57,733 nucleotides of DNA from a virus. The notes below the pieces were generated by a model. That model was given only the letters and a program-made list of their open reading frames with translations, ran no database searches and was not told the DNA's origin. Of the stretch, positions 14,976 to 22,494 are shown piece by piece; position 1 is the stretch's first letter, and each line of letters opens with the position of its first letter. The position numbers and the translations under genes are program-made. The stretch is from IMG/VR virus record IMGVR_UViG_3300015202_000010, positions 1 to 57,733 of that record, one strand, 5' to 3'.

Positions 14976-15846
14976 AAGTTCCCTTTCTCGGACTAAAAAT
15001 AACTTTCGCCGAAAATCTTGTAGCGGTTCCGTCGATACGATTTTTCGGAACTCGAAAATAAGTTTCAAAGCCTTGACCGTCTGGAGTCATCTGCCCTGGC
15101 GCGATCGTAATTATCTTTGTTGCGATTTTATAGAAATCACTCGAGCCATGAAACTCCTCCAAGCCGCTTACGAGATCGTCATTGTAGCGGTCTTTCTTTC
15201 GAAGGTGTCCGATGAGAACGATCGGCTTTTGTAACTCGAGCGCAAGGGTTCTCGCGGTTTTCATGACGTTTTTGATTGCGCGGTTTTCGTTGTCGTCGTC
15301 GAAATCAAAATAATGAATGTGATCGACAATAATCAAATCCGTATCTTGCGCGATACTCATAACTTGTTTTACGAACTCGTCAGATCCGAAATCTCCGTTT
15401 TTGTAAAAAAGAAAAATATCTCGATAAGCTTTTTCAAAAAATTCGTTTGCGGTTTTTTCGTATTCTTCCATCTCGCCAATCAAATGTCCCATGACCCAAT
15501 TTCTAAAATTGAGAGGTTTCGACAGAGGTTTTCTAACAGGATCGCGATAATATAAATCCGCGACCATCGGATATTTCATACGCTGCTCGATTTCATTTTC
15601 GCTCGCCTCGAGAGCCATAAAGTGAACTTTCTTTCCGGCAGCAATGTTGGCGATCGCAAGGTTACAACAAAATTGAGTTTTACCCGCGCCGCTCGGTGCT
15701 CCGACGCCGATCAAGTCAGCCGGTAAAATACCGCCGGTCGCCTCGTCTAGAAAACAAACTCCGAAACTCAAAATTCTTTTGGGGAGAAGTCGGCGCTCCT
15801 CGAGTTCTGAGTAGGCAGCATCACTTACTGGTCGAAAATTTGTCAT
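14758..15846 (-). CDS. DnaB-like replicative helicase (RecA-fold ATPase)
   Basis: 362 aa. Walker A GAPSGAGKT (49-57), an EAS element after the second strand (~80), Walker B DLIIVDHIHY (170-179), a GHLRKKDR sensor-like segment and KNRIDG, as in DnaB C-terminal domains. It lacks the DnaB N-terminal domain, as many phage DnaB-like enzymes do. Unwinds DNA at forks. The last ~70 residues (Pro/Gly/Arg-rich) overlap the next gene and look secondarily acquired. ATGA overlap with the upstream initiator-like gene. Confidence 0.82.
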   Translation of the reverse strand: MTNFRPVSDAAYSELEERRLLPKRILSFGVCFLDEATGGILPADLIGVGAPSGAGKTQFCCNLAIANIAAGKKVHFMALEASENEIEQRMKYPMVADLYYRDPVRKPLSKPLNFRNWVMGHLIGEMEEYEKTANEFFEKAYRDIFLFYKNGDFGSDEFVKQVMSIAQDTDLIIVDHIHYFDFDDDNENRAIKNVMKTARTLALELQKPIVLIGHLRKKDRYNDDLVSGLEEFHGSSDFYKIATKIITIAPGQMTPDGQGFETYFRVPKNRIDGTATRFSAKVIFSPRKGTYEKEYNIGVANQSRAGGFEELDRPLHPDWAIHARRLSGGGGDSVLPPEPKPSTFASPRGPRTVRNHAPYSDQ

Positions 15847-16628
15847 GGGTTAAATCCTTTTGGTTTTTGAGGAGGCGGCGTTGTGCGTTTGTCCCAACCG
15901 CGAGTGAGCCAGCCGGTCATGAAAGTCTGCCATCCGCGCTGAGTTTTTCGATTGGCCTTCGGATTGTTGATGAGCCACATATGGGCTTTCGTAATTTCTT
16001 TGGCGATGAAATCTTCGGTAAATGATTTGTGCCAGGTCGCGAAGAGATCGTCCGGCATCTTGGAAACGAATTGCTCGGGGCTTTCAAAAACCCAAGTGAG
16101 TTCTTTACTCCTCGTTTTGGACGCGCCCTTTTTTTTGGGCTCGACTTTCGGATCGGTTTCTGGCGCGTCCGAAGATTGAGATTGAGATCCAGATTCTGAT
16201 TCGGATTGAGATCCAGATACAGATGAAGATGAAGATGAAGATGAAGATGGTTGAAAGGGCTTCGATTCGCTTGAATTGGCTTGAGCTAAGTCATCGGATT
16301 TATTAGACCGCGCAGCGGCGGACTTTTTGCCACCTTTGCTGCCATTCACTTTCGCTTTCTTCAAATAGCTGTATTCTTTTTCGGAGCCTTTGATGTAAAT
16401 CCCACCATCAATTTCGACCGCAAGCTCGCAGCTTAAAAAAGCGTCCGAGTGTGGCATTAATTTGAATTGTTTTTTGTTGATTCGGTTGTCTCTTTTTTCG
16501 GCCTCCTGGCCTAATTTCCAGAAATGCAACGCAAGACCGTCCGCAACGTATTCGTCACCCACAGCTTTGATTAAAAGTCGTCGTCTTGGGTCAACCCACC
16601 AGCGATCGTCGATGTTAATTCTTGCCAT
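15843..16628 (-). CDS. Replication initiator/helicase-loader-like protein
   Basis: 261 aa in three parts. N-terminus (1-105) begins MARINIDDRWWVDPRR and looks like a winged-helix replisome organiser. Residues ~110-165 are a Ser/Glu/Gln tract encoded by short DNA repeats. The C-terminus (~175-250) contains WLINNPKANRKTQRGW and a closing WLTRGWD, as at the end of phage O-like or helicase-loader proteins. It would recruit the helicase encoded immediately downstream. Assigned by layout and position. Confidence 0.65.
   Translation of the reverse strand: MARINIDDRWWVDPRRRLLIKAVGDEYVADGLALHFWKLGQEAEKRDNRINKKQFKLMPHSDAFLSCELAVEIDGGIYIKGSEKEYSYLKKAKVNGSKGGKKSAAARSNKSDDLAQANSSESKPFQPSSSSSSSSSVSGSQSESESGSQSQSSDAPETDPKVEPKKKGASKTRSKELTWVFESPEQFVSKMPDDLFATWHKSFTEDFIAKEITKAHMWLINNPKANRKTQRGWQTFMTGWLTRGWDKRTTPPPQKPKGFNP
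16171..16250. repeat. Hexanucleotide-like microsatellite (GAAGAT/GAGATT units)
   Basis: Degenerate GAGATT, GAGATC and GATTCG units pass into perfect GAAGAT repeats (about 16221-16248). On the coding strand they make the Ser-rich linker of the initiator-like protein. Length could vary by slippage without breaking the frame. Confidence 0.7.
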
Positions 16629-16639
16629 TTTTCTCTCCT

Positions 16640-17050
16640 CTAGTTGTCGTCGGCGTGGTCAGAAACAGTTTCAAAAACTTTTCTCAACGCTTTTTCTTGT
16701 TTGTAAGTTAGATGACCAAATTTCTCGAAGCTCTTCATAACGCTATCGACGAATGACATATCAAAGCCCTTCCAAGCGTTTTCTCGAATGAAAAAGACCA
16801 TGTCCTCGACACTGTTTTCATCGGGGACGACTCTCTCTTTCGGAGCCTCTCTTTTTTGTTTAGGAGGCTCGTAATTATTTTTAAAATTAGGACGTCGATC
16901 GACGTTACCGAAGATTATTAAATCCCAAGTCATATCGTTTTTCTTCAAAAGATCATTCGCAATGCGGATTGCCGAGAGTGCCTCATGATCCTCGGGAGAG
17001 GCCGTGAGCTTCAGAAGTTTTATAATTTTTTCTGTATGTGAAAAACTCAC
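16640..17050 (-). CDS. DUF2786-like protein, first gene of the replication operon
   Basis: 136 aa. Residues ~7-45 (EKIIKLLKLTASPEDHEAL... ANDLLKKNDMT) match the DUF2786 pattern seen in phage and bacterial proteins of unknown function. GTG 17050 is used; its ribosome site GAGAGG lies inside the 3' arm of a hairpin (17056-17093), so translation may be controlled. Followed by the initiator-like gene. Confidence 0.7.
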   Translation of the reverse strand: MSFSHTEKIIKLLKLTASPEDHEALSAIRIANDLLKKNDMTWDLIIFGNVDRRPNFKNNYEPPKQKREAPKERVVPDENSVEDMVFFIRENAWKGFDMSFVDSVMKSFEKFGHLTYKQEKALRKVFETVSDHADDN

Positions 17051-17055
17051 GTTTC

Positions 17056-17093
17056 CTCTCGAGAAAGTCTTTACTTTCAGACCACTTCGAGAG
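17056..17093 (-). promoter_or_regulatory. Hairpin hiding the ribosome site of the 17050 gene
   Basis: CTCTCGA (17056-17062) pairs with TCGAGAG (17087-17093); inside, GAAAGT (63-68) pairs with ACTTTC (73-78) around a four-base loop. On the minus strand the GAGAGG ribosome site of GTG 17050 is part of the 3' arm. Confidence 0.5.
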
Positions 17094-17146
17094 AGAAGAT
17101 TTAGAACCGATGGCTCTTAAATCAGTCAGATGAAGTGGAGCTGTTG

Positions 17147-17177
17147 CCTAAGAGGGAATTCCAGTTCCTGTCTTAGG
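17147..17177 (-). promoter_or_regulatory. Second hairpin in the 17050 leader
   Basis: CCTAAGA (17147-17153) pairs with TCTTAGG (17171-17177) and GGAA pairs with TTCC inside. It lies in the 230-bp noncoding leader between the modification operon terminator and the 17050 gene. Function unknown. Confidence 0.45.
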
Positions 17178-17214
17178 TTTCAGAAGAGAGGGGATGCAGC
17201 CCCCCCAAAACTGA

Positions 17215-17242
17215 ACGATAAACTTGCCTGACTTTTCAGCAA
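17215..17242 (-). promoter_or_regulatory. Possible promoter of the leftward replication operon
   Basis: Minus strand TTGCTG (17242-17237), 16 bases, TATCGT (17220-17215). Only a moderate match to sigma-70, but it is placed between the upstream terminator and the leader hairpins. A start near 17208 would give a leader of roughly 160 nt. Confidence 0.3.
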
Positions 17243-17261
17243 AAAAAAAGCGTTATTTTAA

Positions 17262-17286
17262 GAAAAATTAGCCTTTAAAAAAGGCT
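17262..17286 (-). terminator. Intrinsic terminator of the modification operon
   Basis: On the minus strand AGCCTTT (17286-17280), three T, AAAGGCT (17276-17270), then AATTTTT. It overlaps the stop codon of the glycosyltransferase gene and separates the three-gene operon from the replication operon. Confidence 0.75.
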
Positions 17287-18058
17287 AAATCTCCGGCTCT
17301 GCCTCTTTTTCGGGCGATTTTGGCAGCAAAGCTTTCCAATTGAATCGAATCTCGTGTTGGCCGTGCTCTTCGACGAATTTAATTTTGCAAGCATCGGGGT
17401 AACGGTTCTTTACGCGCTCACAAGCCTCCATAACTCGCTCTCGAGCGGCGTAAACATGCTCGGCCCCACCGGACATCGACTTCATTTTGTGCTCGAAGGT
17501 GACGAGATTTGTGCGAACGACTTTGTAGCCGTTTTTGATGAGCCGCGCCGACATCTCCCAGTCTCCGAAAATCCATAACTCCTCATCGAAAAATCCGACG
17601 TCTCGAATAGCCTCCGCGTCCATTAAGTAGATACCCCAAGATCCGACCGGAGAGTCGTAAGCCTTTTTAGCGGCCCAAGAATTTGCGGCGAAACTTACGG
17701 TCCATTGCGCGGCTCCGGCGGCCTTCATCAGCTCGAGATTTTTATTCAAAACTTCCGTTACCTCTTCGAATTGAATTCTTTTGAATTTCTCATCTATGTT
17801 GTCTCTCGCTCGGAGACCGAGAACGTCATCGTCGGTGAAGCAGAAATATTTCTCGCCGTTTTCGAGGGTGTATTTTACGAGCTGATTCATCATCCCAGAG
17901 AAACCCATCCCGTTTTTTGGATGAACGACAAATTTCACGTGAGGGTGCAAGAATTTATAGTCCGCTATCTCTTTGGGCTCGACGAAAACGATAGGATCTG
18001 GAGCCCATTTCAAAAGAGGTAAAGACGTTCTAGAAAGACTCCCAGTCAAAAGTTTCAT
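17285..18058 (-). CDS. GT-A glycosyltransferase, TET-associated type
   Basis: 257 aa from ATG 18058, which has AAGGA upstream; the frame open to 18175 overlaps the previous gene and is not needed. FTDDDV (residues ~74-79) is the metal- and sugar-nucleotide-binding DxD of a GT-A fold, and WIFGDWEMSARLI (~162-174) is a likely acceptor/catalytic segment. Starts two bases after the stop of the TET/JBP-like gene, which suggests it glycosylates the hydroxymethyl base made by that enzyme, as in base J and TAGT systems. No membrane segment. The sugar donor cannot be told from the sequence. Confidence 0.75.
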   Translation of the reverse strand: MKLLTGSLSRTSLPLLKWAPDPIVFVEPKEIADYKFLHPHVKFVVHPKNGMGFSGMMNQLVKYTLENGEKYFCFTDDDVLGLRARDNIDEKFKRIQFEEVTEVLNKNLELMKAAGAAQWTVSFAANSWAAKKAYDSPVGSWGIYLMDAEAIRDVGFFDEELWIFGDWEMSARLIKNGYKVVRTNLVTFEHKMKSMSGGAEHVYAARERVMEACERVKNRYPDACKIKFVEEHGQHEIRFNWKALLPKSPEKEAEPEI

Positions 18059-18060
18059 TT

Positions 18061-18939
18061 TTATTCCTTGTCGTAAAGTGGTTCGCCAGGCTTTTTGTTT
18101 TTTGCGCGCATAAGTTCGGTATGAGGATCTTTGCAGAGTTGCAGTCTCTCTCTGAAATACAAAACCAAAGAACATCGAACCGATTTTGGACTCAATCTGA
18201 GAATCTGGGTATTGCCGTGAAACTCGTGGGCGTCGAACATCACAAAATCCAAACTATCGAGCTTCACCGCTATTCGCCAATCCGGCAGAACGAGATGACC
18301 TCCAACAGAAGCGCCTTCTTTGATGACGATCATGTTGCTGAAACCCTCTCGTAAATCACCCGCGTCTTTGTGTGCGGCCGTACGAAAGTTTTTGTTCACG
18401 GTGACGGTGGTGTAAACGGTTCCGGGTATGACCCAAGCTGGATCCGTTATTTTGCAAAAGTCTTGTTGGTTTTGAAATCTATCGGGAACGTATTTCTCAA
18501 AAAGTTTCGCCGTCCCTTGAAGCATCGGAATGATACGCTCAAATCTATCAGGATGTTTCGCATTCCAAGCGCAAGATCTCGCGTAAGGAAGTCTCGCCGA
18601 TCGGTCCATGTACCCGATCACGTCGCTTACAACCTGCCAATTTTTAGGAACGAGCATTTGACTCGATTTGGTGCCGTCCGCTTTTTGATAGGGAGAAGAT
18701 TCAATGCCGATCGCGGTCGAGCGGTTTTTGTTACCGCCGTTTATCGTCTTGATTTCTTTCCAAGCGTTCGCCGCAATTTGTGGCTCGATGGCTTTTTTCA
18801 ACAGGATGAGAAGCGGCTCTCCTCCAGGTTTATAGACGATCGTATCCTCATCTAATAGAAGATCGTAATTCGACTCGTCCATAAACTGCATCGACCAATC
18901 TTTATTTAGACTTGGGGACTCTAGCTTTATGCTCCGCAC
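18061..18939 (-). CDS. TET/JBP-type 2-oxoglutarate/Fe(II) dioxygenase
   Basis: 292 aa from GTG 18939 (GAGG upstream); ATG 18891 or 18882 would give a shorter start. Iron ligands appear as H190 and D192 in AAHKDAGD and H241 in HEFHGN; R255 in RCSLVLYFR is the expected 2-oxoglutarate anchor. The GGHLVLPDWRIAVKLDSLDF segment is the strand pair of the TET/JBP jelly roll. Phage members oxidise 5-methylcytosine or thymine in DNA to hydroxymethyl bases. No cytosine-5 methylase is visible in the window, so thymine oxidation is worth considering. Confidence 0.78.
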   Translation of the reverse strand: MRSIKLESPSLNKDWSMQFMDESNYDLLLDEDTIVYKPGGEPLLILLKKAIEPQIAANAWKEIKTINGGNKNRSTAIGIESSPYQKADGTKSSQMLVPKNWQVVSDVIGYMDRSARLPYARSCAWNAKHPDRFERIIPMLQGTAKLFEKYVPDRFQNQQDFCKITDPAWVIPGTVYTTVTVNKNFRTAAHKDAGDLREGFSNMIVIKEGASVGGHLVLPDWRIAVKLDSLDFVMFDAHEFHGNTQILRLSPKSVRCSLVLYFRERLQLCKDPHTELMRAKNKKPGEPLYDKE

Positions 18940-19585
18940 GCAATGCCTCGATTACTGTATCTGTTACGTTTTCAGTTTTGTAAATCTTAGCGAGATCGGT
19001 TGCCTTCACCATGAATTCAGCAAACGCCTCGGCTCCGAAATAAAGTTGAACCTGCTTCACGCCCTCGGAGCCGCTTTTCATTTGTCCGTTTGGACCGGCG
19101 GTTTCAGGAGACGGCAAAGCGTCGTGTTTGATTCCATCGAAAAGATTGCTGAGAGCGCCCATATCTAATTCTGGGAATTGAAAAGACGCCGAAAGCTCCT
19201 CGAGTGAAATCGAATTCTCTTTCATGAAATCGAAGAGTTTGTCTTTCTCGACTTTACCGTATTGAGACGCTCCGGCCAGAACTCGGAGTTTCGCTTCTTT
19301 AAAACTTTTCGCCTGAATGTAAACGACAGGGAGGGGAGGAATCTGAAACTTCTCGATTTTCTCCATCTGCGCGACTGTTCGGACACGCTGATGACCGTCG
19401 ATGATGTAAACTTTGTCTTTCTCTTTCCAGGCGTGAACGACAAAGCCAAAACCGTTGTCGATAATATTTTTTCGGAGTTTTTCATACTCGTCTTTGCCGA
19501 GACTTTTCATGTCGTTCTGAAAGGGCTCGAGCTTCGCGTGAGGAATATGATCTTTTGTATCGACTGTAATTCGGATGGATTTCAT
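18902..19585 (-). CDS. ParB/sulfiredoxin-fold protein
   Basis: 227 aa. VYIIDGHQRVRTVAQ (residues ~59-73) is the DGH(x)R signature of the ParB N-terminal fold; GASQYGKVEKDKL follows, then a C-terminal part of unknown type. ParB-fold proteins recur beside TET/JBP and glycosyltransferase genes in phage base-modification clusters and may be nucleotide-binding or ATP/CTP-dependent partners. First gene of the operon, AAAGGAG before ATG 19585, 38-base overlap with the dioxygenase gene. It is not accompanied by ParA, so plasmid-type partition is unlikely. Confidence 0.75.
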   Translation of the reverse strand: MKSIRITVDTKDHIPHAKLEPFQNDMKSLGKDEYEKLRKNIIDNGFGFVVHAWKEKDKVYIIDGHQRVRTVAQMEKIEKFQIPPLPVVYIQAKSFKEAKLRVLAGASQYGKVEKDKLFDFMKENSISLEELSASFQFPELDMGALSNLFDGIKHDALPSPETAGPNGQMKSGSEGVKQVQLYFGAEAFAEFMVKATDLAKIYKTENVTDTVIEALRAEHKARVPKSK

Positions 19586-19666
19586 AAATCTCCTTTAGAG
19601 ACGTTTATCAAATCACCGGCCTCCCGAAAAGGTCAAGCAAACCGTCGAAATGACACAACATAAAAA

Positions 19667-19709
19667 TCATGACAAAAAGCTTGACTTAAATCATGATTCA
19701 GGCGATACT
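19667..19709 (+). promoter_or_regulatory. Rightward early promoter P1 with twin TCATGA boxes
   Basis: TTGACT (19681-19686), 17 bases, GATACT (19704-19709). TCATGA boxes at 19667-19672 and 19691-19696 lie 24 bp apart, one upstream of the -35 and one in the spacer. The layout is repeated at P2. Transcription would enter the small gene at 19731. Confidence 0.6.
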
Positions 19710-19730
19710 ATAAATATAGGAAGGCTTCAA

Positions 19731-19925
19731 ATGAACGAAAAATTCTTAAAAATCGAGGAGTTAATTTTAGGGCTCGAGTCTGAGGACGAGATCATAGACG
19801 TCTTGGAGCAGTTGGCCCACCAACTCGCTCGCCAGAACGACCAGACCGCGAGCCGCTTTTCATCGAGCGTTCATTTTTATCTCCGAAAAGCCATCGCAAA
19901 AGCCCACGAAAACAAGGGAGAGTAA
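19731..19925 (+). CDS. Small acidic early protein
   Basis: 64 aa from ATG 19731, with AGGAAGG upstream; the frame is open from 19650 but that part contains the promoter. Begins MNEKFLKIEE; helical. First gene behind P1. Unrecognised. Confidence 0.65.
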   Translation: MNEKFLKIEELILGLESEDEIIDVLEQLAHQLARQNDQTASRFSSSVHFYLRKAIAKAHENKGE

Positions 19926-19926
19926 A

Positions 19927-20205
19927 ATGAGAATCCAAATTAAAAAAGTCGATATGAACGGTTTTTGCGGTCGAGAGAATCACCCAGAGAAATCCGACGA
20001 GGGCAAAGTTTGCAGAGTTTTATGGGTTGAGAGCGAGGCTTATATCGGATGCAAACCGATCTCAAAAAGCGAAATCGAATACACTCCGGAATTATCGAAA
20101 GATCCTGAATATTATGTTGTCGTAATTTATCACGTCATCACGGACGACTCGAAGGAGACTCCGCTCGAGATTTTAGACCACGAGATGGAGGTTTTTTGTG
20201 GCTAA
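19927..20205 (+). CDS. Hypothetical early protein
   Basis: 92 aa, starting two bases after the previous stop, with AGGGAG upstream. CGRENHP and several acidic stretches. No domain recognised. Confidence 0.65.
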   Translation: MRIQIKKVDMNGFCGRENHPEKSDEGKVCRVLWVESEAYIGCKPISKSEIEYTPELSKDPEYYVVVIYHVITDDSKETPLEILDHEMEVFCG

Positions 20206-20473
20206 AACTCCCGAAACGAGACTCGAAAAATTCGAGCTTTTAAAAGAACACCCGATGATTTTCAGTCTTTTCAAGAAAATCTCTAAACGAGAGCACGACC
20301 TGTGCTTGGAGTTTTTAAAAGCGACGGAGAGCCTGAATAATGACGACTTTGCTCTGAAATGTAATCGCTGGTATCTGAACGAGGAGAAGCCTAAAAACTA
20401 CTCTACGATGTGGGCGATCGTCTCCCAGTGCCAAATAAATCTTTTCAAAAGAAAAAGAAGGCCCAACGAGTGA
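20198..20473 (+). CDS. Hypothetical early protein (GTG start)
   Basis: 91 aa from GTG 20198, overlapping the previous gene by 8 bases, with GGAGG upstream. Basic, helical. Last gene before P2. Confidence 0.6.
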   Translation: MAKTPETRLEKFELLKEHPMIFSLFKKISKREHDLCLEFLKATESLNNDDFALKCNRWYLNEEKPKNYSTMWAIVSQCQINLFKRKRRPNE

Positions 20474-20489
20474 TCTCCAATCGAGACTC

Positions 20490-20532
20490 TCATGATAAAA
20501 AGATTGCTTAAAAGCATGATTTATGAGATGAT
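20490..20532 (+). promoter_or_regulatory. Rightward early promoter P2, near copy of P1
   Basis: TTGCTT (20504-20509), 17 bases, GATGAT (20527-20532). TCATGA at 20490-20495 and GCATGA at 20514-20519 are again 24 bp apart. P1 and P2 share the order box, AAAAAG, -35, box, -10, then a TAAATATA...GGA tract before the ribosome site. Confidence 0.6.
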
Positions 20533-20551
20533 AAATATATAGGAGGCGACG

Positions 20552-20758
20552 ATGGGCGATTTTATAGTTTTTATAGCGAGCGGACTCATCTCGGCGACTC
20601 CGGTTCAAACGAACCAAACTCATTTCGCGACAGTCGAAGCGAATCAGACCGCCGAGCAGGTTGCAAAAGCCGATTGTGACGATTTCGAGATAGTTGAAAA
20701 AGGCACCGTCCTCGGAGACACAAAAACCGTTCGTTGGATTTGTGGATCAGAGAAATAA
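20552..20758 (+). CDS. Small early protein with hydrophobic start
   Basis: 68 aa, AGGAGG upstream. The first ~15 residues (MGDFIVFIASGLI) are hydrophobic, perhaps a weak export signal; the rest is acidic with two Cys. First gene behind P2. Confidence 0.6.
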   Translation: MGDFIVFIASGLISATPVQTNQTHFATVEANQTAEQVAKADCDDFEIVEKGTVLGDTKTVRWICGSEK

Positions 20759-20772
20759 TGGAGGAGACTTTC

Positions 20773-20937
20773 ATGGACCGACTTGAGTTTTTAAGAAACG
20801 AAGTAAAGAAATTGAATCTCGATGAGACGAAAAACACTTTCATTAAAAAGGCTATATTATGGCAACTCGGCATTTTGACGACCTTAGAAATAAGCAAGAG
20901 AGTTACAGAGATCGCGAAACAGGAGGGATGGTTATGA
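20773..20937 (+). CDS. Small helical early protein
   Basis: 54 aa from ATG 20773 with GGAGGAG upstream; ATG 20758, overlapping the previous stop, is possible. Begins MDRLEFLRNE. Overlaps the next gene by ATGA. Confidence 0.6.
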   Translation: MDRLEFLRNEVKKLNLDETKNTFIKKAILWQLGILTTLEISKRVTEIAKQEGWL

Positions 20938-21284
20938 GTTACAAGCGAGTCGTCCCGAGAGATTTTTTCAACGAGTCGAAGCTTTTGAAATGTCTCGGAC
21001 AATTTGAGCTTTGCGTTCTCGATAAAAAAGTCGGAGGACTGAAATTTGAGATCGACTTCGACCACAAGGCTTTCGATATTTGCCAAAACGAACACACCGG
21101 AGACCTTTTTGTCTTGAATTATACCGTGATGCTCGATGGGTTGTTTCTTTATTTATATATCCCCTACAACTCGAAAGAAAATTACCCTCTCGAGGGAGTG
21201 TATAAAGGAGATATTTACAATATTTTTGATGAGACCGGTAAATTTTTGCCTAACTTTGGAGTTTCAAATGAAAAACATTCTTAG
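20934..21284 (+). CDS. Hypothetical early protein
   Basis: 116 aa from ATG 20934 (AGGAGGG upstream, ATGA overlap). Strand-rich, begins MSYKRVVPRD. No family recognised. Confidence 0.65.
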   Translation: MSYKRVVPRDFFNESKLLKCLGQFELCVLDKKVGGLKFEIDFDHKAFDICQNEHTGDLFVLNYTVMLDGLFLYLYIPYNSKENYPLEGVYKGDIYNIFDETGKFLPNFGVSNEKHS

Positions 21285-21579
21285 AAAATTATTTTCAAAA
21301 CCAAAAACAGATTCAAACTTGAATATTTTTGATATCGTCTCGGCACTCGAGCAGAAAAATCACTTTGACAGCTTAAGTTCTTTTCAAAAGAGAGCGATGA
21401 CAAACGGAGTCGAGACTCTCAGGGCCCTAGAAGAACTTGTGTTTCATTTTGATGTAAACGGAGACCTCTCGTCTAAAGAGCTTGCGGCCTATGAAAACGC
21501 GGTAAGAGTCGTCATGAAGGTAAAACAGGATCTCGTCAGCGATCTCGAGTTCGATAAATTATATAGAAGAAAGGCTTAA
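21268..21579 (+). CDS. Hypothetical early protein
   Basis: 103 aa from ATG 21268, with TTTGGAG upstream and a 17-base overlap with the previous gene. Helical, begins MKNILRKLFS. Unrecognised. Confidence 0.65.
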   Translation: MKNILRKLFSKPKTDSNLNIFDIVSALEQKNHFDSLSSFQKRAMTNGVETLRALEELVFHFDVNGDLSSKELAAYENAVRVVMKVKQDLVSDLEFDKLYRRKA

Positions 21580-21583
21580 TTTT

Positions 21584-21907
21584 ATGATGATACCATTTCA
21601 CGACATTTGGGAAATATCCGAATTTCTCCACGCGAGATATTCTCAATACGAGGCTCAAAAAAATATCGCCAAGCGAAATCTCGAGACGTACGAGAATGTG
21701 ATTTTGATGGAGCCTGATAACGATATTCTCTGCGACCTTTGCAACTCGGAGATCGACACGCCACAAGTTATTTTGGTCGATTATGGGACTCGCGCCTTTT
21801 GTGCGGAGTGCTTCAACAAACATTACGCCTCAAAGCCTCAGAAATATAAAACGCTAAATCCTGACGGCACACTCTCTGCGAAAGTTTTTGACTCGGCGGA
21901 CACATGA
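21584..21907 (+). CDS. Zinc-binding early protein
   Basis: 107 aa. CDLCNSE (residues ~50-56) and CAECFNKH (~73-80) form a four-Cys zinc site. N-terminal half helical. ATGA overlap with the next gene. Possibly a transcription- or nucleic-acid-linked factor; inference only. Confidence 0.65.
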   Translation: MMIPFHDIWEISEFLHARYSQYEAQKNIAKRNLETYENVILMEPDNDILCDLCNSEIDTPQVILVDYGTRAFCAECFNKHYASKPQKYKTLNPDGTLSAKVFDSADT

Positions 21908-22095
21908 GCTTTTTACGTATTATAAAAACTCACGTTGACGGAAAAGGTGAGTTGCATTTAAACAAAAGCATGACAAAGGTCATGATTCAGCTTATAGAAA
22001 CAATGGAGCTTGAGATTATAAATCTCCGAAGGCAGTTAGGACTTGTTAATGAAAAAGAAAGCATTGAAGAAAGCGGAGACTCCAAAAAAAGTTGA
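21904..22095 (+). CDS. Small early protein
   Basis: 63 aa, ATGA-coupled to the zinc protein. Helical with a Leu-rich segment. Its last 47 bases overlap the small gene at 22049. Confidence 0.6.
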   Translation: MSFLRIIKTHVDGKGELHLNKSMTKVMIQLIETMELEIINLRRQLGLVNEKESIEESGDSKKS

Positions 22096-22174
22096 GTCGA
22101 ATGAGTCCAAGATGAAAGAAGTTGAAAAATTTAACCCAGAATTCGTTAAATATTTAAGAAAAAAAGGGATGTAA
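22049..22174 (+). CDS. 41-aa Lys-rich protein
   Basis: ATG 22049 has TTAGGA upstream; stops at TAA 22172-22174, two bases before the next gene. Begins MKKKALKKAETPKK; very basic. Uses a different frame from 21904-22095 over the shared bases. Confidence 0.55.
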   Translation: MKKKALKKAETPKKVESNESKMKEVEKFNPEFVKYLRKKGM

Positions 22175-22176
22175 AA

Positions 22177-22377
22177 ATGGCAAAGTTAAAACCGAAAATA
22201 AAAGAGAAGCTCGTCCCGATTCAAGTCAAAGTCAGCGAAGCCTTTTGGCACCCGATACTTGAGGAGATCTACCGTCTCAATTTATCACAAAAAGAAGCGA
22301 TCATGCACGGAATGAAACTGTTCATGATGGAGGCCAACCCTGAGCGCGCCAAAAAGCTAGGTTACAATAACGATTAG
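22177..22377 (+). CDS. Small DNA-binding-like protein
   Basis: 66 aa. After a basic start, VKVSEAFWHPILEEIYRL followed by SQKEAIMHGMKLF resembles a ribbon-helix-helix: one strand, two helices. Could be a regulator acting on the P1/P2 boxes, but this is speculation from position. Last gene of the rightward early operon. Confidence 0.6.
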   Translation: MAKLKPKIKEKLVPIQVKVSEAFWHPILEEIYRLNLSQKEAIMHGMKLFMMEANPERAKKLGYNND

Positions 22378-22474
22378 TCCAGTTTTGGGTAGGCGTCTCG
22401 ATTTCATTTTCAGAGACTTCAGTTTTCTGAGACGATAACCGTACAAGTAAGCGGCTGTTCTTTTGTTTTTCCAT
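22322..22474 (-). CDS. Possible 50-aa antisense gene
   Basis: Minus-strand ATG 22474 is preceded by AAAGGAG at ideal spacing, a strong ribosome site in an otherwise empty stretch. The frame (begins MEKQKNSRLL) runs 33 codons and then 17 more antisense to the previous gene before TGA at 22324-22322. Real translation is plausible, but nothing else supports it. Confidence 0.35.
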   Translation of the reverse strand: MEKQKNSRLLVRLSSQKTEVSENEIETPTQNWTNRYCNLAFWRAQGWPPS

Positions 22475-22494
22475 TTTGTTCTCCTTTAGTTTTG

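Noticed and set aside
21968-21990. Third TCATGA pair resembling P1/P2
   Set aside because: Inside a coding gene, wrong spacing (about 13 bp) and no -35/-10 pattern; TCATGA alone is common by chance.
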